A DNA stretch of 64,000 bases from Dermatemys mawii. Lineage: Eukaryota > Chordata > Testudines > Dermatemydidae. A program made the translations under genes and the position numbers. The stretch is from assembly GCA_007922305.1 (NCBI GenBank), contig ML677335.1, forward strand, positions 23,464,867 to 23,528,866, written 5' to 3'. Shown here piece after piece: positions 45,801 to 57,646 of the stretch. Numbering within the stretch: position 1 is the stretch's first letter; every line of letters begins with the position of its first letter. The notes below the pieces were generated by a model, which saw only the letters and a program-made list of their open reading frames with translations, was not told where the DNA came from and ran no database searches.

Positions 45801-47187
45801 CATAAAATTATTACATCTCAGTGTTCATAAAATGGAAAACAGTGGCCATTTTGAGTAAGGGAGTGCTGTTGATATAATGGAAAACATGGGGAAACATTGC
45901 TAATAACTTTGCTTAATTAGAACCTAATTTCTTCAAAGGCATATTTGAAGGCGTTTGGCAATGAGTTTTAATTATATGAAAAGTCTGAAGGATAAAAATC
46001 TTTCATTTATGAGCAAAAGGGGTCTGGAAAATGTTCTCACATTGGGGAAAAATTTCTTAAAGGACCCATTTGTAATTAATTTTAACTCAAAAATGCAGTA
46101 ACAGATTTAGTTAACTGTCCTCAGAAAATTCAATCTTCACTCACAGATTGTGCTGTAAATTTGGAAAGGAAACATTTGTTCTTCACTGAGGTTGAATTGC
46201 AACTATAGGTGAAAAACTGAATTCAACTTTCATATACAGGCATAGTGCACCTCTAATAAAACTATAGGGAGCTGACTTCCTGACCAGCAGCCACCCTGAG
46301 AAAAGAAGCTAGAACCAAGATGGCCTACTATGCTAACAGTATGCATATCAGGTGTCCACTATGCATTGATAGAACAACTGTAAAGCAGAGAGGGGTCACA
46401 AAATTGCCCATTTCAGCTTAACATAGTAAAGTTGGATTCCTTTAACACAAAGTCTTTAGCTACAGATCAGAAATATAGACTTTAAATAATAACGTTTATG
46501 ATGAATTTTGTTGAAGTAAACATACTTTATAATGTTTTGCAGAATATCTTAGTATCTTTTATGTGGAAAAATAAAAACAAGCCAAATCAGAGAATAATAA
46601 TTCAGACAGAAAAATAGGTAACATCTGTACTAGCAGCCCTGCTAGAAAGTGGCTTTCCATTTAAATGGTCATGGGGAGCAAGACATATGAGTGTTAAGTT
46701 GACACTGCTAAGATGCATAAACTTGCCTTGGTTCCAGTTGTCTTGTTCAACTTGATTGTTTAATGTTCTAAAGTTTAAACCTATAACCCCTCGTTATGTG
46801 GTTAAACAATTCAGCCCAGATTTTCACCAATGACTTGTGATTTGAGACTGTCTCACTTCTTGAGCACCCAGCTGAGACACTTTAAAGGGCTGCTTTTTCA
46901 GAAACCACTGAGCACGTCCCTCTGAAAATCAGATCCCTTTAAAATGTGTAAAGAATCTTGGCATCCAAAACAAAATTTATAACTGCACACAGTTTTTTAA
47001 GTCTGTGCCTTTAAAATGCAAGGCTAGCACATGCTCTATTAAGTTACACAGACTTTGATAGACCACTAGGCAACCTTCAGGTTTCTGTCTTGTTCTGTCA
47101 ATGTGATAGAAATATATTAAGAAACCGGGAAAGAGTTATAAAAATGGGCACTACACATTCAGAACAAGACGTGTTCCTCAGTTCATA

Positions 47188-47502
47188 CTAAAGCCATGTC
47201 CACACTACCATTTATGTTGTCAAAACTTACGTCGCAAGATGTATGAAAGAAAAACCCAACAACCCCTGAGTGATGTAAGTTTTGCCAGCGTAAGCACTCG
47301 TGTGCATGGCGCTATATCTCCAGGAGACACTCTCCCACTGGCACAGTTACCGCCACTCATTTATGTGGTTTTATTATGTTGACAGGAGAGCTCTCTCCCA
47401 TCAGCATGGAGTGGCTACATGAGTGATCTTACAGCGGCACAGCTATACTGGTTCTGGTACAGCTATGCTGCTGTAAGCTTGCTAATGTAGACATGGCCTT
47501 AG
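47188..47502. mobile_element. Short TIR DNA element (MITE-like)
   Basis: The left end CTAAAGCCATGTCCACACTA and the reverse complement of the right end CTAAGGCCATGTCTACATTA match at 17 of 20 positions. The interior is non-coding, with CAGGAGAGCTCTCTCCC and a repeated ACAGCTATACTGG / ACAGCTATGCTGC. Same group as 21199-21492. Confidence 0.7.
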
Positions 47503-48972
47503 AGAGGGATACGTATATGGAATATGTTGTGAAAATAGGAAATCATTCCCTGTTTTGTTTCTTCAACAATAGATATGAAGATGAGAATGTTCTATATGTT
47601 TCTCCATGGGTGGGACACTTACTGAAATAACAGCTTTCCTTTCACTTTTAATGTGATGTAGATGTGACTAGGTTTGTACAAAAACACAGAAAGGCTAAGG
47701 TGTCGGTGCCTGGCATTGTTGGGGCAATAAAACAGATTCCTTAATCTATACAGATAGTAACTGGAGCTTTATTTTAAACAAGACCAGCTCCTGATAGCGA
47801 CTCCCCATATAAATTATTACACCCTGGGATGGCTAAACACAGTCCAGCTGGCTAAGGCATGTTCATGTGACCAGAGATAGTCTCAGAAGCTGACCCACTT
47901 GACCACTTGCCATGACCCTGTTCAATTCAGCTAAATTGTGTTTCTCAGCTTAAGAGAGTCCTCACGTCCCTCTTTCATTTCCTCTCAGCAGCCACTTCTC
48001 TCTGACTGTGAGGGGCTGACATACTGTTCTTGCCACCTCACTTCACTACCAAATATGAGCAGTCACATGATTTATTTCCAACCATTTTGTGCCTTCAGGG
48101 CCTCTCTGCTGGGTGCAATGGCACCATGTACATCATCGGAGCTTTACTATGTCCAAGGGTCCTTGTCAGCTGCAGACAAGCACTTTGAAGGGACGTTGTC
48201 AGGCTAAATTGACACATTTAGTCTATGTAGAAACAAGATTTAACGGGGCCTAAAATGAAATCAATAGGAATATGTTTAGATTTAAAAAAAAAAATCCAAT
48301 GAAAAAAGACTTTTTGTTTGGATTTAAACAGTCCCCTTCCTTGTTTTGGCACCCAAACTTTTCAGCATTGTGACAAGAAGCTGCCTAGAAACAAAAGTGA
48401 AATTGACTCCTTTACTTTCATTGCCCAGCCCAGGAGAAATGTAAAAAGTAAACAAGCAAGATTCAGTGGTAAAAAGTCAATGCAATGTTTTTAAATCTTT
48501 CCGTTTTAATAGGGAATGGTGGTGTTAAGAACTCAGGATATTCAGCTTATTGGTTTTTGAGATGAGATTTTTTTTAAAAAAACCCTTAAATGGCAATGCA
48601 GCAGAACCACCAGCATATCTAGAAACATGGTGTCATCTTTAAAACACCATGTGCATGTGGAGGGGATCCTTGCATGGATCCAAATCTGGGTCAAGCCCTT
48701 GAAAAGAAGATGGGACAAGAGAAGAAGTGGTTGCAGAGGAAGAGAGGAGATAACTGTCTCATGAAGAAGGAGTTGTTTCTCTCATCAAATGCACCCCTCT
48801 GCCAAGTTCCTCTTTCGAGCTGCCGGACCATCATTTTGCTCCCCTTCAATCAATACATGTGTGTGTGAGTACACACATGTGCACACACAGTATACTTCCC
48901 TATGCAGCTCATTTCATAAAGGTTCAGCATTCCAGCCTCCTTAACCCTCTGTTTTGTTGTCTCTCCTTCCAG

Positions 48973-49116
48973 GGATGCTCGTGCGGGAGGTCCAGATCGA
49001 GGTCTCCCGGCAGCAGGTGGAGGAGCTCTTTGGGTTAGAAGATTACTGGTGTCAGTGTGTGGCGTGGAGCTCTGCTGGGACCACGAAAAGCCGACGGGCC
49101 TACGTCCGGATAGCAT
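48973..49116 (+). CDS. UNC5B: UNC5B exon 3: first Ig domain, 3' half
   Basis: A 144-nt exon, phase 1 to phase 1, after CTCTCCTTCCAG and before GTAGGT. It encodes [20 protein letters not shown], then [20 protein letters not shown] and YVRIA. The CQC pair supplies the other two Ig1 cysteines that bond with those in the preceding exon. A second possible donor lies four bases downstream (GTGTAA), but using 49116 gives the expected Tyr codon across the junction with the next exon (YLRKNF), so I chose it. Nearly unchanged from other vertebrate UNC5B proteins. Confidence 0.95.
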
Positions 49117-49569
49117 GTAGGTGTAATACACACTTATCATTCATTGCAGCCCCAGTCCCTGTTTCTGTCACACACTCCTTGCCAGCCTGCCCCACACCCT
49201 GCGTGGGAAATCCTTTTCATCTGCCCTTGGGGGGATTCTTGGGGGAGGGTTTCTTAACAGGTTTATGCATTTGACAATCTGTGTGCGGTTTTATAATTAC
49301 TTAAGTTGGCAGAGGCTCCTACTCCCATTCCAGGTATCAGAGCAGGGACAGAATCTCTCCTCCCTTATTCTGGAGCTGGATGGTTTCCTCCCAGTATAGT
49401 TCCATGACTCCTCCTTTCTCACTGCCTGCCACCATAATCAGGCTTACCCAGAGTAACCACTGTGGTGGATGCTAACCTCACTCCCATATAATGAGCCAGT
49501 GGGGTTCACTCAGTGTGGCAGAGCCACATTCCTCCATTACAGCACCCCAACCACGCCTGCTGGACTTAG

Positions 49570-49810
49570 TGGTCAGGGTCAGTGCTATCTAGTGATTACA
49601 GGGCTAGGGCTGGGAACTCCTGAGAACTGTTCTCAGCTCTAGCATTGGCTCACGTTGGGTAAGTCATGTACCCTCTCTGTGTCTCAGTGTCTGCACCTGT
49701 AAATGGGGATAAACTTACCTGTCTCACTAGGGTGTTGCGGTAATTAACTAGTTAATGTTTGTATAGCACATTCAACATGCTCAGCACTTACATGGTGCTT
49801 CATTATTTTT
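49570..49810 (+). repeat. MIR/CORE-SINE copy, plus orientation
   Basis: CTATCTAGTGATTACAGGGC, GGGTAAGTCATGTACCCTCT, GTCTCAGTGTCTGCACCTGT, AAATGGGGATAAACTTACC and CACTAGGGTGTTGCGGTAAT follow the MIR head, core and tail in order. Confidence 0.75.
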
Positions 49811-50257
49811 AGTAGTCTGACAAGTTAGCACCTCAGCCACAGAGGTGATTTGCCTGATTCAGCAACTTTAAATCCTACATCCCGGCTTGTCCTCCTTTGT
49901 TGTTTCCTTTACCAAGTGAAAAGCTCATGCGTTCTTAGGGTGGGAGAACTCTACAACTGGGCTATTCTGCCACCCATAGGACGTAAAAGGTGATTCTCTT
50001 GACAAGGAGAGTGCTGGGGAAACAGTGCATGGCCGTATGGAAATTTCAGTTCTGCCAATAGGGAATTTGTTCTGTGATTAAAGATGCTTCCCTACAGAAG
50101 CATCATGCTGAATTTTGAAAGTCCATATGGAAATATACTTTAAGAATATGTTACAGTTGCACTGTGTACAGCTTGCACGAGGGAGCCACCTTCCCTGTAT
50201 GCACTAGCTACACAGCTGAGCAAGGCAATTCCCCTTCTGCAGATCTCCTAGGTGCAT

Positions 50258-50550
50258 CTTAGACCATATCTACCGTATGAGAACTATAATGGCATAGTTA
50301 TAGCGCTGTAGATCTTGCAGTGTAGCCCCATAATGTAGATGCAACCTACACCGATGGAAGCGGTCTTTCTGTCGCTAGAGGCACACCACCTCCTTTCGCG
50401 TTGGGACTAGTTTGGTGGAAGAATTCTTCCACTGCCCTAGCCGCATCTATGTTATGGGTTAGATCAGCATAGCTGAGCCACTCGGGGGTGTGGATCTCAC
50501 CCATTGAATGCCATAGAGATGTCGACCTAAGTTGTAAGTTTAGACCAGTC
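50258..50550. repeat. Degraded TIR element
   Basis: It starts CTTAGACCATATCTACCGTA, has GTTATAGCGCTGTAGATCTT and CAGTGTAGCC inside, and ends near TAAGTTTAGACCAGTC. It resembles the 21.2- and 47.2-kb elements in layout, but its ends pair poorly. Confidence 0.35.
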
Positions 50551-51554
50551 TTTGTGGGCCTCCCTCTTGCACACTTTACAAAGGGTGCAGTAGCCCCTTT
50601 GTACCTTTCCACAAGGCAGTTACGTTAGCTGTGTGCGTACCCGTAGTGCTGTCTTCCCTCCAGAAGACTCGGAATGTCTGAGAGTAGGGCTATTTAGAGG
50701 GGAAGCTGTTATGTTGTTTTATCTGTAGCAGTTGCTTTTCTCCTGCTCCAGCAACTGAAATGTTCTCAGCCTTCAAGGCCATTTTGACACAAAGTGATGC
50801 TTCCTGCTGTCAGTTGACAATAAGGCCACAGCTAGGAAAAAAGCTGGCTGTTTCTTAGGTACCCACAGCACTTTTCTTTAATTTGCCTGCTTTGAGGCTA
50901 CATGAAAAGCCTTCTCGTCTCCTTTTCAAAATGGTTCCCAGCTCAGTGACATTTACTAATGGACCTCTGAAGTAGCCCTGAGGCAGTCAGCCTGTGCTAG
51001 TCACACACCCCATAAAAGCTGAGGGGTGGCGGGGGGAGTAGCACAAAAGTTGGTGCCCAATCGCACTTTTGGAGCAATACTTGTTGGAAGCAATTCCTAT
51101 GGATTGCAGTGCCATCTTGTGAGGAAGGGAAGGATTAGTATCAGTTGCTCCTTTTTCCCTGCTAAGTGTGGCCCATGAATGTACACTATGCCGTCACATG
51201 GTGGTGTATTGGACTGCTTGTCCGCTTTCCTTTATGGGATCATGAGTAAGGACATGTGTGTTCCATACACATAAGGTCCAGTTCTGCTATGTTGCTTTCA
51301 CAATGAGTGGTTCCTTACTATGAAACTGGTGCCAATGACTTCAGTGGAATTATTCCGGAAGTAAGGTGCTGCTTAATGTAATGATGGCAGAATTCGGCTC
51401 ATGGTTCGCATGCGTACGTGTGAGCACTGTAATATATGGCCACTTTCATATTAGATCTTATATGACCTACTGTGTCATTGCATACTCTGTAATTCCAAAT
51501 GTTAACACATACAATATTTATGTATAATGCACGTAGCAATTTACATCTGACGAA

Positions 51555-51740
51555 GACACAGTGCCAGATTTCCAAAAGTGCCCAGATCCTGGGAGTTCTT
51601 GGGAGATGGGCCCTTTTGAAAATCTAGCCACTTCATTTAGGGGCCTAACTGGAAGCAGCCCCCTTCTGAAATGTTGTGTCTCATTTAGGTGCCTCAGATG
51701 GAGCTTTTGGGGACTGTGCTCTTTTGAGAATCTGGCCCAT
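51555..51740. repeat. Remnant of a palindromic dispersed repeat
   Basis: CCAGATTTCCAAAAGTGCCC, CCCTTTTGAAAATCTAGCC, CATTTAGGTGCCTCAGATG and TTTTGAGAATCTGGCCC are alternating arms of the family seen at 40512-40673. Confidence 0.45.
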
Positions 51741-52482
51741 TGATTTCCTTGAAATGCATAGTGCTAACTAATAGACACGAGTTCCAGATCATAATGGGAC
51801 ATCACCCCCCTGAATTAAGCTGCTCCAGCATGCACTGCCAGATGCTCAATGCCTCTTTTCACTAGTGCAGCAAAGCAGCAAGCCCATATTTCAGTGGTCC
51901 CCTTTCAGAAACACAAGACTTCACATTCTTTCATCAAAATCCATCCAAAATGAAGAAGTTTCTAGGCAGGAACATGCCACTTCGGCAGTAGTGGACCAGC
52001 ACGTCCCCCCTTCTGCCTGCTCTGAACAGTTTGTTTAAGGGAAGGAGAGTGAATCCCATTTCAGGAATGGGAGAGAACTCAAAATCATGTTTTATCCATG
52101 GGCAAGTGGATGCCAGCTCTTGTTCTGAGACATCCTTTGGCAAACTTGGCCTCTTTCTGCTGGAAAATGATTCCATCCAGAAGATAGGTAAGCACCGGGG
52201 AAACAACGGTTCTTACATTGGCAAGGATAAACTGGGGTACAAAGAGGCCAGCTGGGTGGGTGGGACAGGTAGTAGCGTTACCAGGAAAGAAGGGTGGAAG
52301 TGGTAGACAGGAAATCCCTGGGAATTCTGAGTGGGCTGGTCAGCAGGCTATGTTACAATAAACTCCTGATAGATTTTCTCGCTGCAGGCTCCTCTGCCCA
52401 TATATGGGACCCCCAGGGTTTTGTGAGTTGCTCCATTCTTGTCACTGGTGGATAACACTTGGGGCTTATTTTTCTTTCCCAG

Positions 52483-52586
52483 ACCTGAGGAAGAACTTTG
52501 ACCAGGAGCCTCTAGGGAAAGAGGTTCCACTGGAACATGAGGTGTTACTGCAGTGCCGCCCCCCAGAGGGGGTGCCAACGGCAGAG
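52483..52586 (+). CDS. UNC5B: UNC5B exon 4: second Ig domain, 5' part
   Basis: A 104-nt exon, phase 1 at the start and phase 0 at the end, after TTTCTTTCCCAG and before GTAAGC. It encodes (Y)[20 protein letters not shown], then [18 protein letters not shown] provides the first cysteine of the second Ig domain. A phase change in the middle of Ig2 is consistent with the next exon starting on a full codon. Reading the frame past 52586 runs into intron and a stop, supporting the donor choice. Confidence 0.95.
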
Positions 52587-53093
52587 GTAAGCCATGCTCT
52601 CGCTCTCTCTCCCACCTCCCAACAGCAGAGCTGGCTGAGGGGCCACACCAGATAGAAGGTGCCAGCATGCTGGGGCCATATTTTACTCCCACTAGAAAAA
52701 ACTCTGCTCACCAGAGTGCTCAGACATTTTAGAACAGCTATTTCTCTTCCCCCACCCCCACTCCCAGCATCTTGTCCGAATAGACCAGATTTTCCATGGA
52801 CACCAACCCTGGCAGACAGCCCTAATCAGCACAAAGCCCTCTTGCTCATGAGGGATTACTGCAAGGAAGGCTGCACCATCTCCAGTCCACTGGGGGCCTT
52901 CAGTCAAGCAGCAGCATCCCCCAAATGGGCAGCACTGGCAGGGGATGGGACATGGTCAGATCAGCAGAGGGATGTGCTGATTAACCGCAACCAATAGCAG
53001 TGTGGCTTTTAGGCATCTCTCCACAGATGACTAGAGCTGCCCTCTCTTGGCAGAAAACCCTAGGGAATACTGCCTGCCCTCAGTTGGTTGTTT

Positions 53094-53110
53094 CCCCCCC
53101 CCCCCCCCCC
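53094..53110 (+). repeat. 17-nt C homopolymer
   Basis: An uninterrupted C run followed directly by GGGG. Its length may be unreliable in the assembly and the CCCCGGGG edge may fold. Confidence 0.85.
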
Positions 53111-54645
53111 GGGGATATAATGGGCTGGACTGGCCCAATAAAGCCAACTTCTCTGCCCCAACAAGAGTGACACCATTTCAGTGCCCAGCTGCCAGCCCCC
53201 TCACTATACAGGCTAATGCCTGAAAACACTCCTGCAGTTCAGTGGGAAGGAAGGAATGTTAAGCACATTTCCTCTCCCACCTGCAGTCTCTGTTTATGGC
53301 TGTCCTGGTGGGTGTTAGTCTGGAGAGACTCCACCCTCTTAGATTTGCAGGAGCTGCTGGTTTGTTTCTGAGAGCACCTGTAACTGTTGGAAATATCTTT
53401 CTACCTGCTGGAGGCAAATGCTGAAGTAGGTTTTACAAGGCTCCTGGCATAGTTGTATTTTGCCATTTTTAACAGATACGCAGCTTTCTGTTATAGATTT
53501 TACTGACCTGCCCCTTTTCCTGCTGTGTTTTTGTTTATCGTTAATCAGAGAGAATTTACAGGTAACCAACCTCTCTCACCTGCCCTTCCTGCCTCCCTCA
53601 GCTGGACGCAGCAATGGCTTCCATGAGGCCTGATTACGAAGGTGAATAATTGCTAGCCAGCCTCTACATTCACCACCGTGATCCATTAATAAAACAGCAC
53701 AAGCTAATTCCAAGCCACCTTTAGAGATGCGGCCTCCCGCAAACTCCGGTCAGCCCCTAGTGCTTGCATCTTCTCCATCGTCCCTTGCAACACCCCTACT
53801 GTTCCAGCTGGGATTGCTAACACCTCAGCAGAGTGCCTGTTAAGTTCCAGCGAGGAGCAAGAAAAAGAGCATATGAGGTAGATTGGGCACATCTTTGCAG
53901 ATGGATTGGGGCCATGATGGATGGCCTCATATAGGCCGTCAGCTTCCATTATTCCCCAAAACTGTTTATTTTGGGCAGTGGATCTGTTATTCTGACATCT
54001 GATAAGATACTTAACCTCAACACCTGTTCAGCCCACGCCTCCCTCCTGTACATGCTCATCTGCCATTAACCCCTTATAGGAGTGGTCTGGAAGAAAAGAA
54101 AGCACAGAATGATTTGTTTAAATGCTATGGGTAAAACTGAGTGAGTGAGGTCTGGAAAGAGCAAAGTTCATGGACTCTCCTAGCAAGGCAGGGCCTTTCC
54201 CCAAGCCAGTCGCCTTTCCTTGCTCCAGTAACTCAGTGCTGTACCATTAGCATCACCATGAGTGTGCTCTGTGTGTGATAAGCTTCTGGCCTGTCATCTC
54301 TCATAGAAAAAGCAATTAGATGGACAAACCAAGCTAGTTGCCAGCCCAGCTTGTAGGGGAGGTGAGAACAGTTCGGGAGGGGTGGGCTTCTGCCCTTGTT
54401 CTTGACTGGTAAACAAAACTCACATGTCTCATGCTGTCAGCATCTCTCCAGGCAACACAAGCCTCATTCTTGTATGGAATTCATTGACCATTGCAACATT
54501 TTTGAGAATGTGTTAATAAGCTACACCTAAAAGCTCCAGGAAAGGTTATTTTAAATCTTTTAATTTTTTTCTTTCTCTTTCACACCTGCATTTACTTTAA
54601 CAAGCCCCTGCACAATGACTGACACAGAAATACATACCCACATTA

Positions 54646-54910
54646 GAGAGGCAGTTTTCTCCAGTGGCAGCGCACTGGACTGAGACTCAGGGGACTTGGG
54701 TTCTATTCCTGGTTCCTGCCTCCATCACTGTGCCAGTGACCTGATGTATGGCCATGGGCATGTCCCTTTACCTCTCTGTGCCTACCTTTTCCCTCCAGCA
54801 CTATTTTGTTAACTTAAATTGTAAGATCTTTGGAGCAAGGGACCAGTCTCTCACTGTGTGTTTGTACAGTGCCTGGCACAGTGGAGTTCCAATTTCCTGT
54901 TGTAGCCTCT
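54646..54910 (+). repeat. tRNA-derived CORE-SINE, nearly complete
   Basis: The head CAGTGGCAGCGCACTGGACT, GACTTGGGTTCTATTCCTGG is tRNA-like with a B-box-like GGTTCTATTCC. The core has GGCATGTCCCTTTACCTCTC. The tail TTAAATTGTAAGATCTTTGG, GACCAGTCTCTCACTGTGTG, TTGTACAGTGCCTGGCACAG ends in AAGTGCTACTGTGATACAAA. This tail type is common in sauropsid MIR-like SINEs. Confidence 0.75.
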
Positions 54911-55465
54911 AAGTGCTACTGTGATACAAACAGTTAATAGCTAACACACTCTGAATTCTCTCAGACATACACATGTGAGAAAGACATACACACACATGCA
55001 CGCCCTCCATGACACACAGTTTACACATAGCCCTCCCAAGTAGCCTCCACTAATGCACAGCAGAAACAAATCAGCAACGCTGCAACCTGAGTGGGGTATG
55101 CGGTGTGCAATCTGTTGTCCCCTGTGAAGGAGGATCTATTACTCAGAACTCCTACAGTGTGGAGAAGAGACAACTAAAGGGCCAGCCGCCTAGATATGGT
55201 GTTGCAAATTCTAAAGCAAACAAAGCTAAGGGCAACAACTGGACAAAGCAAGCAAAGGCACCTGTGATTAGGAGTACTTGATTGCCGCATTTCACAGAGC
55301 AACCTCCCCTCTACTGCTTGGCTGGACATCCGAGTACAGGGAGATGTGCCAACTCATGCTCCGAGTGTGACCACCATGGACGCACAGTCCCAGCAGTGGA
55401 CACACTGAGGAGCTGCTTGATGACATCACGCCTCATAGGGATATAACTTGCTCACTCCTAGTTCT

Positions 55466-55850
55466 GATTCATAGATTCCAAGGCCAGAAGTGACCATAGT
55501 GATCAGTTAGTTTGACTTCCTGTGTAGCACAGGCCATAGAACTTCCTCCAAATAACTCCTAGACCAGATCTTTTAGGCAAACATCCAATCTTGATGTAAA
55601 GATGGTCAGCGAGGGAGACTCCACCATGACCCTTGGTAAATGGGTCTAGCAGTTAATTACCTCACTGTTAACAAAGTAGATCTTATTTCCAGTCTGAATT
55701 TGTCTAGCTTCAACTTCAAAGCCCATTTCCCCCCTTCTTCGATTCGTGCTTATCTCCTTCTGATTGTCAGTCAAATTACTTTCTACACTGTAGTTTTCTT
55801 TACTACCCCAATGTGAGGTTCTTCCTGTATAATTAAAGCAAATAGGCCCC
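55466..55850 (-). repeat. CR1 LINE 3'-region fragment
   Basis: It begins GATTCATAGATTCCAAGGCC (reverse complement of a CR1 terminus). It continues GTGACCATAGTGATCAGTTA and GACTTCCTGTGTAGCACAGG, and later TCTGAATTTGTCTAGCTTCA. Diverged and non-coding. Confidence 0.75.
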
Positions 55851-56421
55851 AATTTGGTTTACATCTGGCTTACATCATTTGTAAGGCAGCATTTTGGTGG
55901 GGACTGTATGATATTTGGATTTCTTTCCTAGCCCTTGCCCACACTCCCATTAGCCACATCTAATGTTAATTGTCTCTTCATCCGTGCACCCACAGACCAG
56001 CATTTATTGTGTGCTTGGGGAGCACAGTAGCTAGGGAAAGAGCCAGCATGCTTCACACCTCTTTGGCCACCTGTTAATACACCTTCCCCTTCTCTCATCC
56101 TGTGCAATGAGTGGGATGGTTAAGGCCTCCTTTTCACTCACTCACCTAGATATTTATCATTTCTTTTCCTGGGTGTGTAGTGATGGATTTTGAGTGGTGC
56201 TCTCAGAGATTTAGCCAGGTGATTTCTGGTAGTGACAATGCGCGTTGGATTTTTAACTCTGTAATCTTGCTTTCTCATGATGATACCTAATTGACTCTGT
56301 TTCTCTTTCTCTTTTTACCTCCTTCCTCTGGTTTTTTACTAACTTTCCCAACTCTGTCATCTCTTTTATTCTTGTCTTTCCTTTCCTCCCTTTCTTTCTC
56401 CCCTTTTTTCTGCCTTTGTAG

Positions 56422-56602
56422 GTGGAGTGGCTGAGGAATGAGGATGTTATTGACACCACCCGTGACACCAACTTCTTGATCACCATAGATCATAACCTCA
56501 TAATCAAGCAGGCCAGGCTTTCGGACACCGCCAACTATACCTGCGTGGCCAAGAACATTGTGGCTAAACGCCGGAGCACCACAGCCACTGTCATTGTCTA
56601 TG
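56422..56602 (+). CDS. UNC5B: UNC5B exon 5: second Ig domain, 3' part
   Basis: A 181-nt exon, phase 0 at the start and phase 1 at the end; acceptor TTTGTAG, donor GTACTG. It encodes [60 protein letters not shown]. It has the Ig-fold tryptophan (EWL), the D-x-A-x-Y-x-C motif (DTANYTC) and an N-glycosylation sequon NYT. The final G joins TG of the next exon to give Val. The donor GTACTG is weaker than the others here. Confidence 0.95.
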
Positions 56603-57646
56603 GTACTGACCTTTTGTTCTTAGGAATGCAGGGATTAGCCACAGTGTGTGTTCAGAAGCCCAGGGGAACCTAATGTGATTATCTGTGACTTTATCTATAG
56701 AAGTACCAGAGTTATCAGCTAACGCACATGTCTGACCTGAGGTGTAGAACTCATGCCATTCCGCACCAGAAACAGACCTCTTGAGCTGAAAAAGACTCTC
56801 CATCAGCTTATACCAGTACTAAAGTTTATTCTTAGGCTTTTGAAAGCAAACCTGAAACTAGGGGGGAAAAACCTTGCCTGGTTGCTCATTTTGATACAAA
56901 ACTAACTGGTTCACTGAAATATAATCATGGTGCCTCAAGTGAAGCAGAGCTGCATCGTTTGAGCAAATTTAGATAAGTTTTGTGGGGAAACCAGATGAAA
57001 TGCTGGATTTGACTGAGTTTTGCTTTGAGTTTCACATATGAGAAACCAAAAGCAAAAATCAGAGGGTGCAAACCACAGTGAACCAAAATGAAAGGATAAA
57101 AGTGCAAGCAAAACCCACAAATCTGTCTCTGTTCAATTTCTGGAGCAAAATAGTGGCCGTTTTCTGCTCTGTCCCACTAAAAAGCTCTCAGAGTCAAGAA
57201 TATTTATGAAGTTAAAACTCCTAGGCCAGCAGAGCTGGGGTAAATCAGTGCAGCTCCAGTGAGGTGAGAAACCAGGAACATTTCAAAAATGTTCAGGGTT
57301 TTTCAGCCAGCTGGAGTGAGGAGGTGCTCATTTAGAAGGCAGGTGTTTGTTTATTGGAGAGCGTTGTGAATGGGGGTGGTGTCAGATTAGCCTGGTGATT
57401 GACTGGTGTGGATCAGTATAGGGAGGTGGAAAAGAGTAGCTACAACCCTCACCTTGTTTAGTGACCCCTCTCGGAGGGTCCTTGAAACTGTAGTGTTCAC
57501 TCCACCAGCAGCTTTCCCTGTAGTGACTGCCAGGGAGGGAGAGGACGAAAGGGGCTGGTCTGGTGCTGGGAGACATGTACGATTTTATTCCTGGGCTCTG
57601 AGTTTTTAAGCAGCATGTTTGTTCCTGTTTCCTTCTCCGTACACAG
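56603..57646 (+). other. UNC5B: UNC5B intron 5
   Basis: 1.0 kb, from the GTACTG donor to the acceptor TCCGTACACAG. No repeat or gene recognised. Confidence 0.9.

Larger units (their letters stand above)
42707..45819 (-). mobile_element. Penelope-like element as an inverted dimer, 14-bp TSD
   Basis: The direct repeat AGTGTTCATAAAAT at 42693-42706 and 45820-45833 brackets a 3.1-kb unit. The main copy reads on the minus strand (coding 43043 to about 45250). A second, 5'-truncated copy reads outward on the plus strand. The arms 42751-43282 and 45269-45800 are equal in length (532 bp) and nearly identical, with both 3' ends facing outward. The left side alone carries an extra end block, GCAGCCGGGTTAGTCTGTAT, before the arm. 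Confidence 0.9.
37071..48972 (+). other. UNC5B: UNC5B intron 2 (11.9 kb)
   Basis: Bounded by a GTAAGA donor and a CTCTCCTTCCAG acceptor. It holds degraded CR1s (37.8-40.2 kb), a MIR, a hairpin repeat (40.5 kb), the Penelope-like insertion (42.7-45.8 kb) and a TIR element (47.2 kb). In 40700-42690, 45840-47180 and 47510-48970 I see no gene; short frames there have no recognisable similarity. Confidence 0.9.
49117..52482 (+). other. UNC5B: UNC5B intron 3
   Basis: 3.4 kb between a GTAGGT donor and a TTTCTTTCCCAG acceptor. It holds a MIR copy, a degraded TIR element and a remnant of the palindromic repeat family. I see nothing assignable in 50600-51550 or 51760-52470. Confidence 0.9.
52587..56421 (+). 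other. UNC5B: UNC5B intron 4
   Basis: 3.8 kb from a GTAAGC donor to a long pyrimidine tract ending TGCCTTTGTAG. It contains a 17-nt C run (53094-53110), a SINE (54.6-54.9 kb) and a CR1 fragment (55.5-55.85 kb). Nothing assignable in 53120-54640. Confidence 0.9.

Noticed and set aside
49117..49120. Alternative UNC5B exon 3 donor four bases downstream (GTGTAA)
   Set aside because: It would shift the frame and lose the conserved Tyr-Leu-Arg-Lys junction with the next exon.
54646..54720. tRNA gene
   Set aside because: The tRNA-like head belongs to a diverged SINE; it lacks a full cloverleaf and continues into SINE core and tail.
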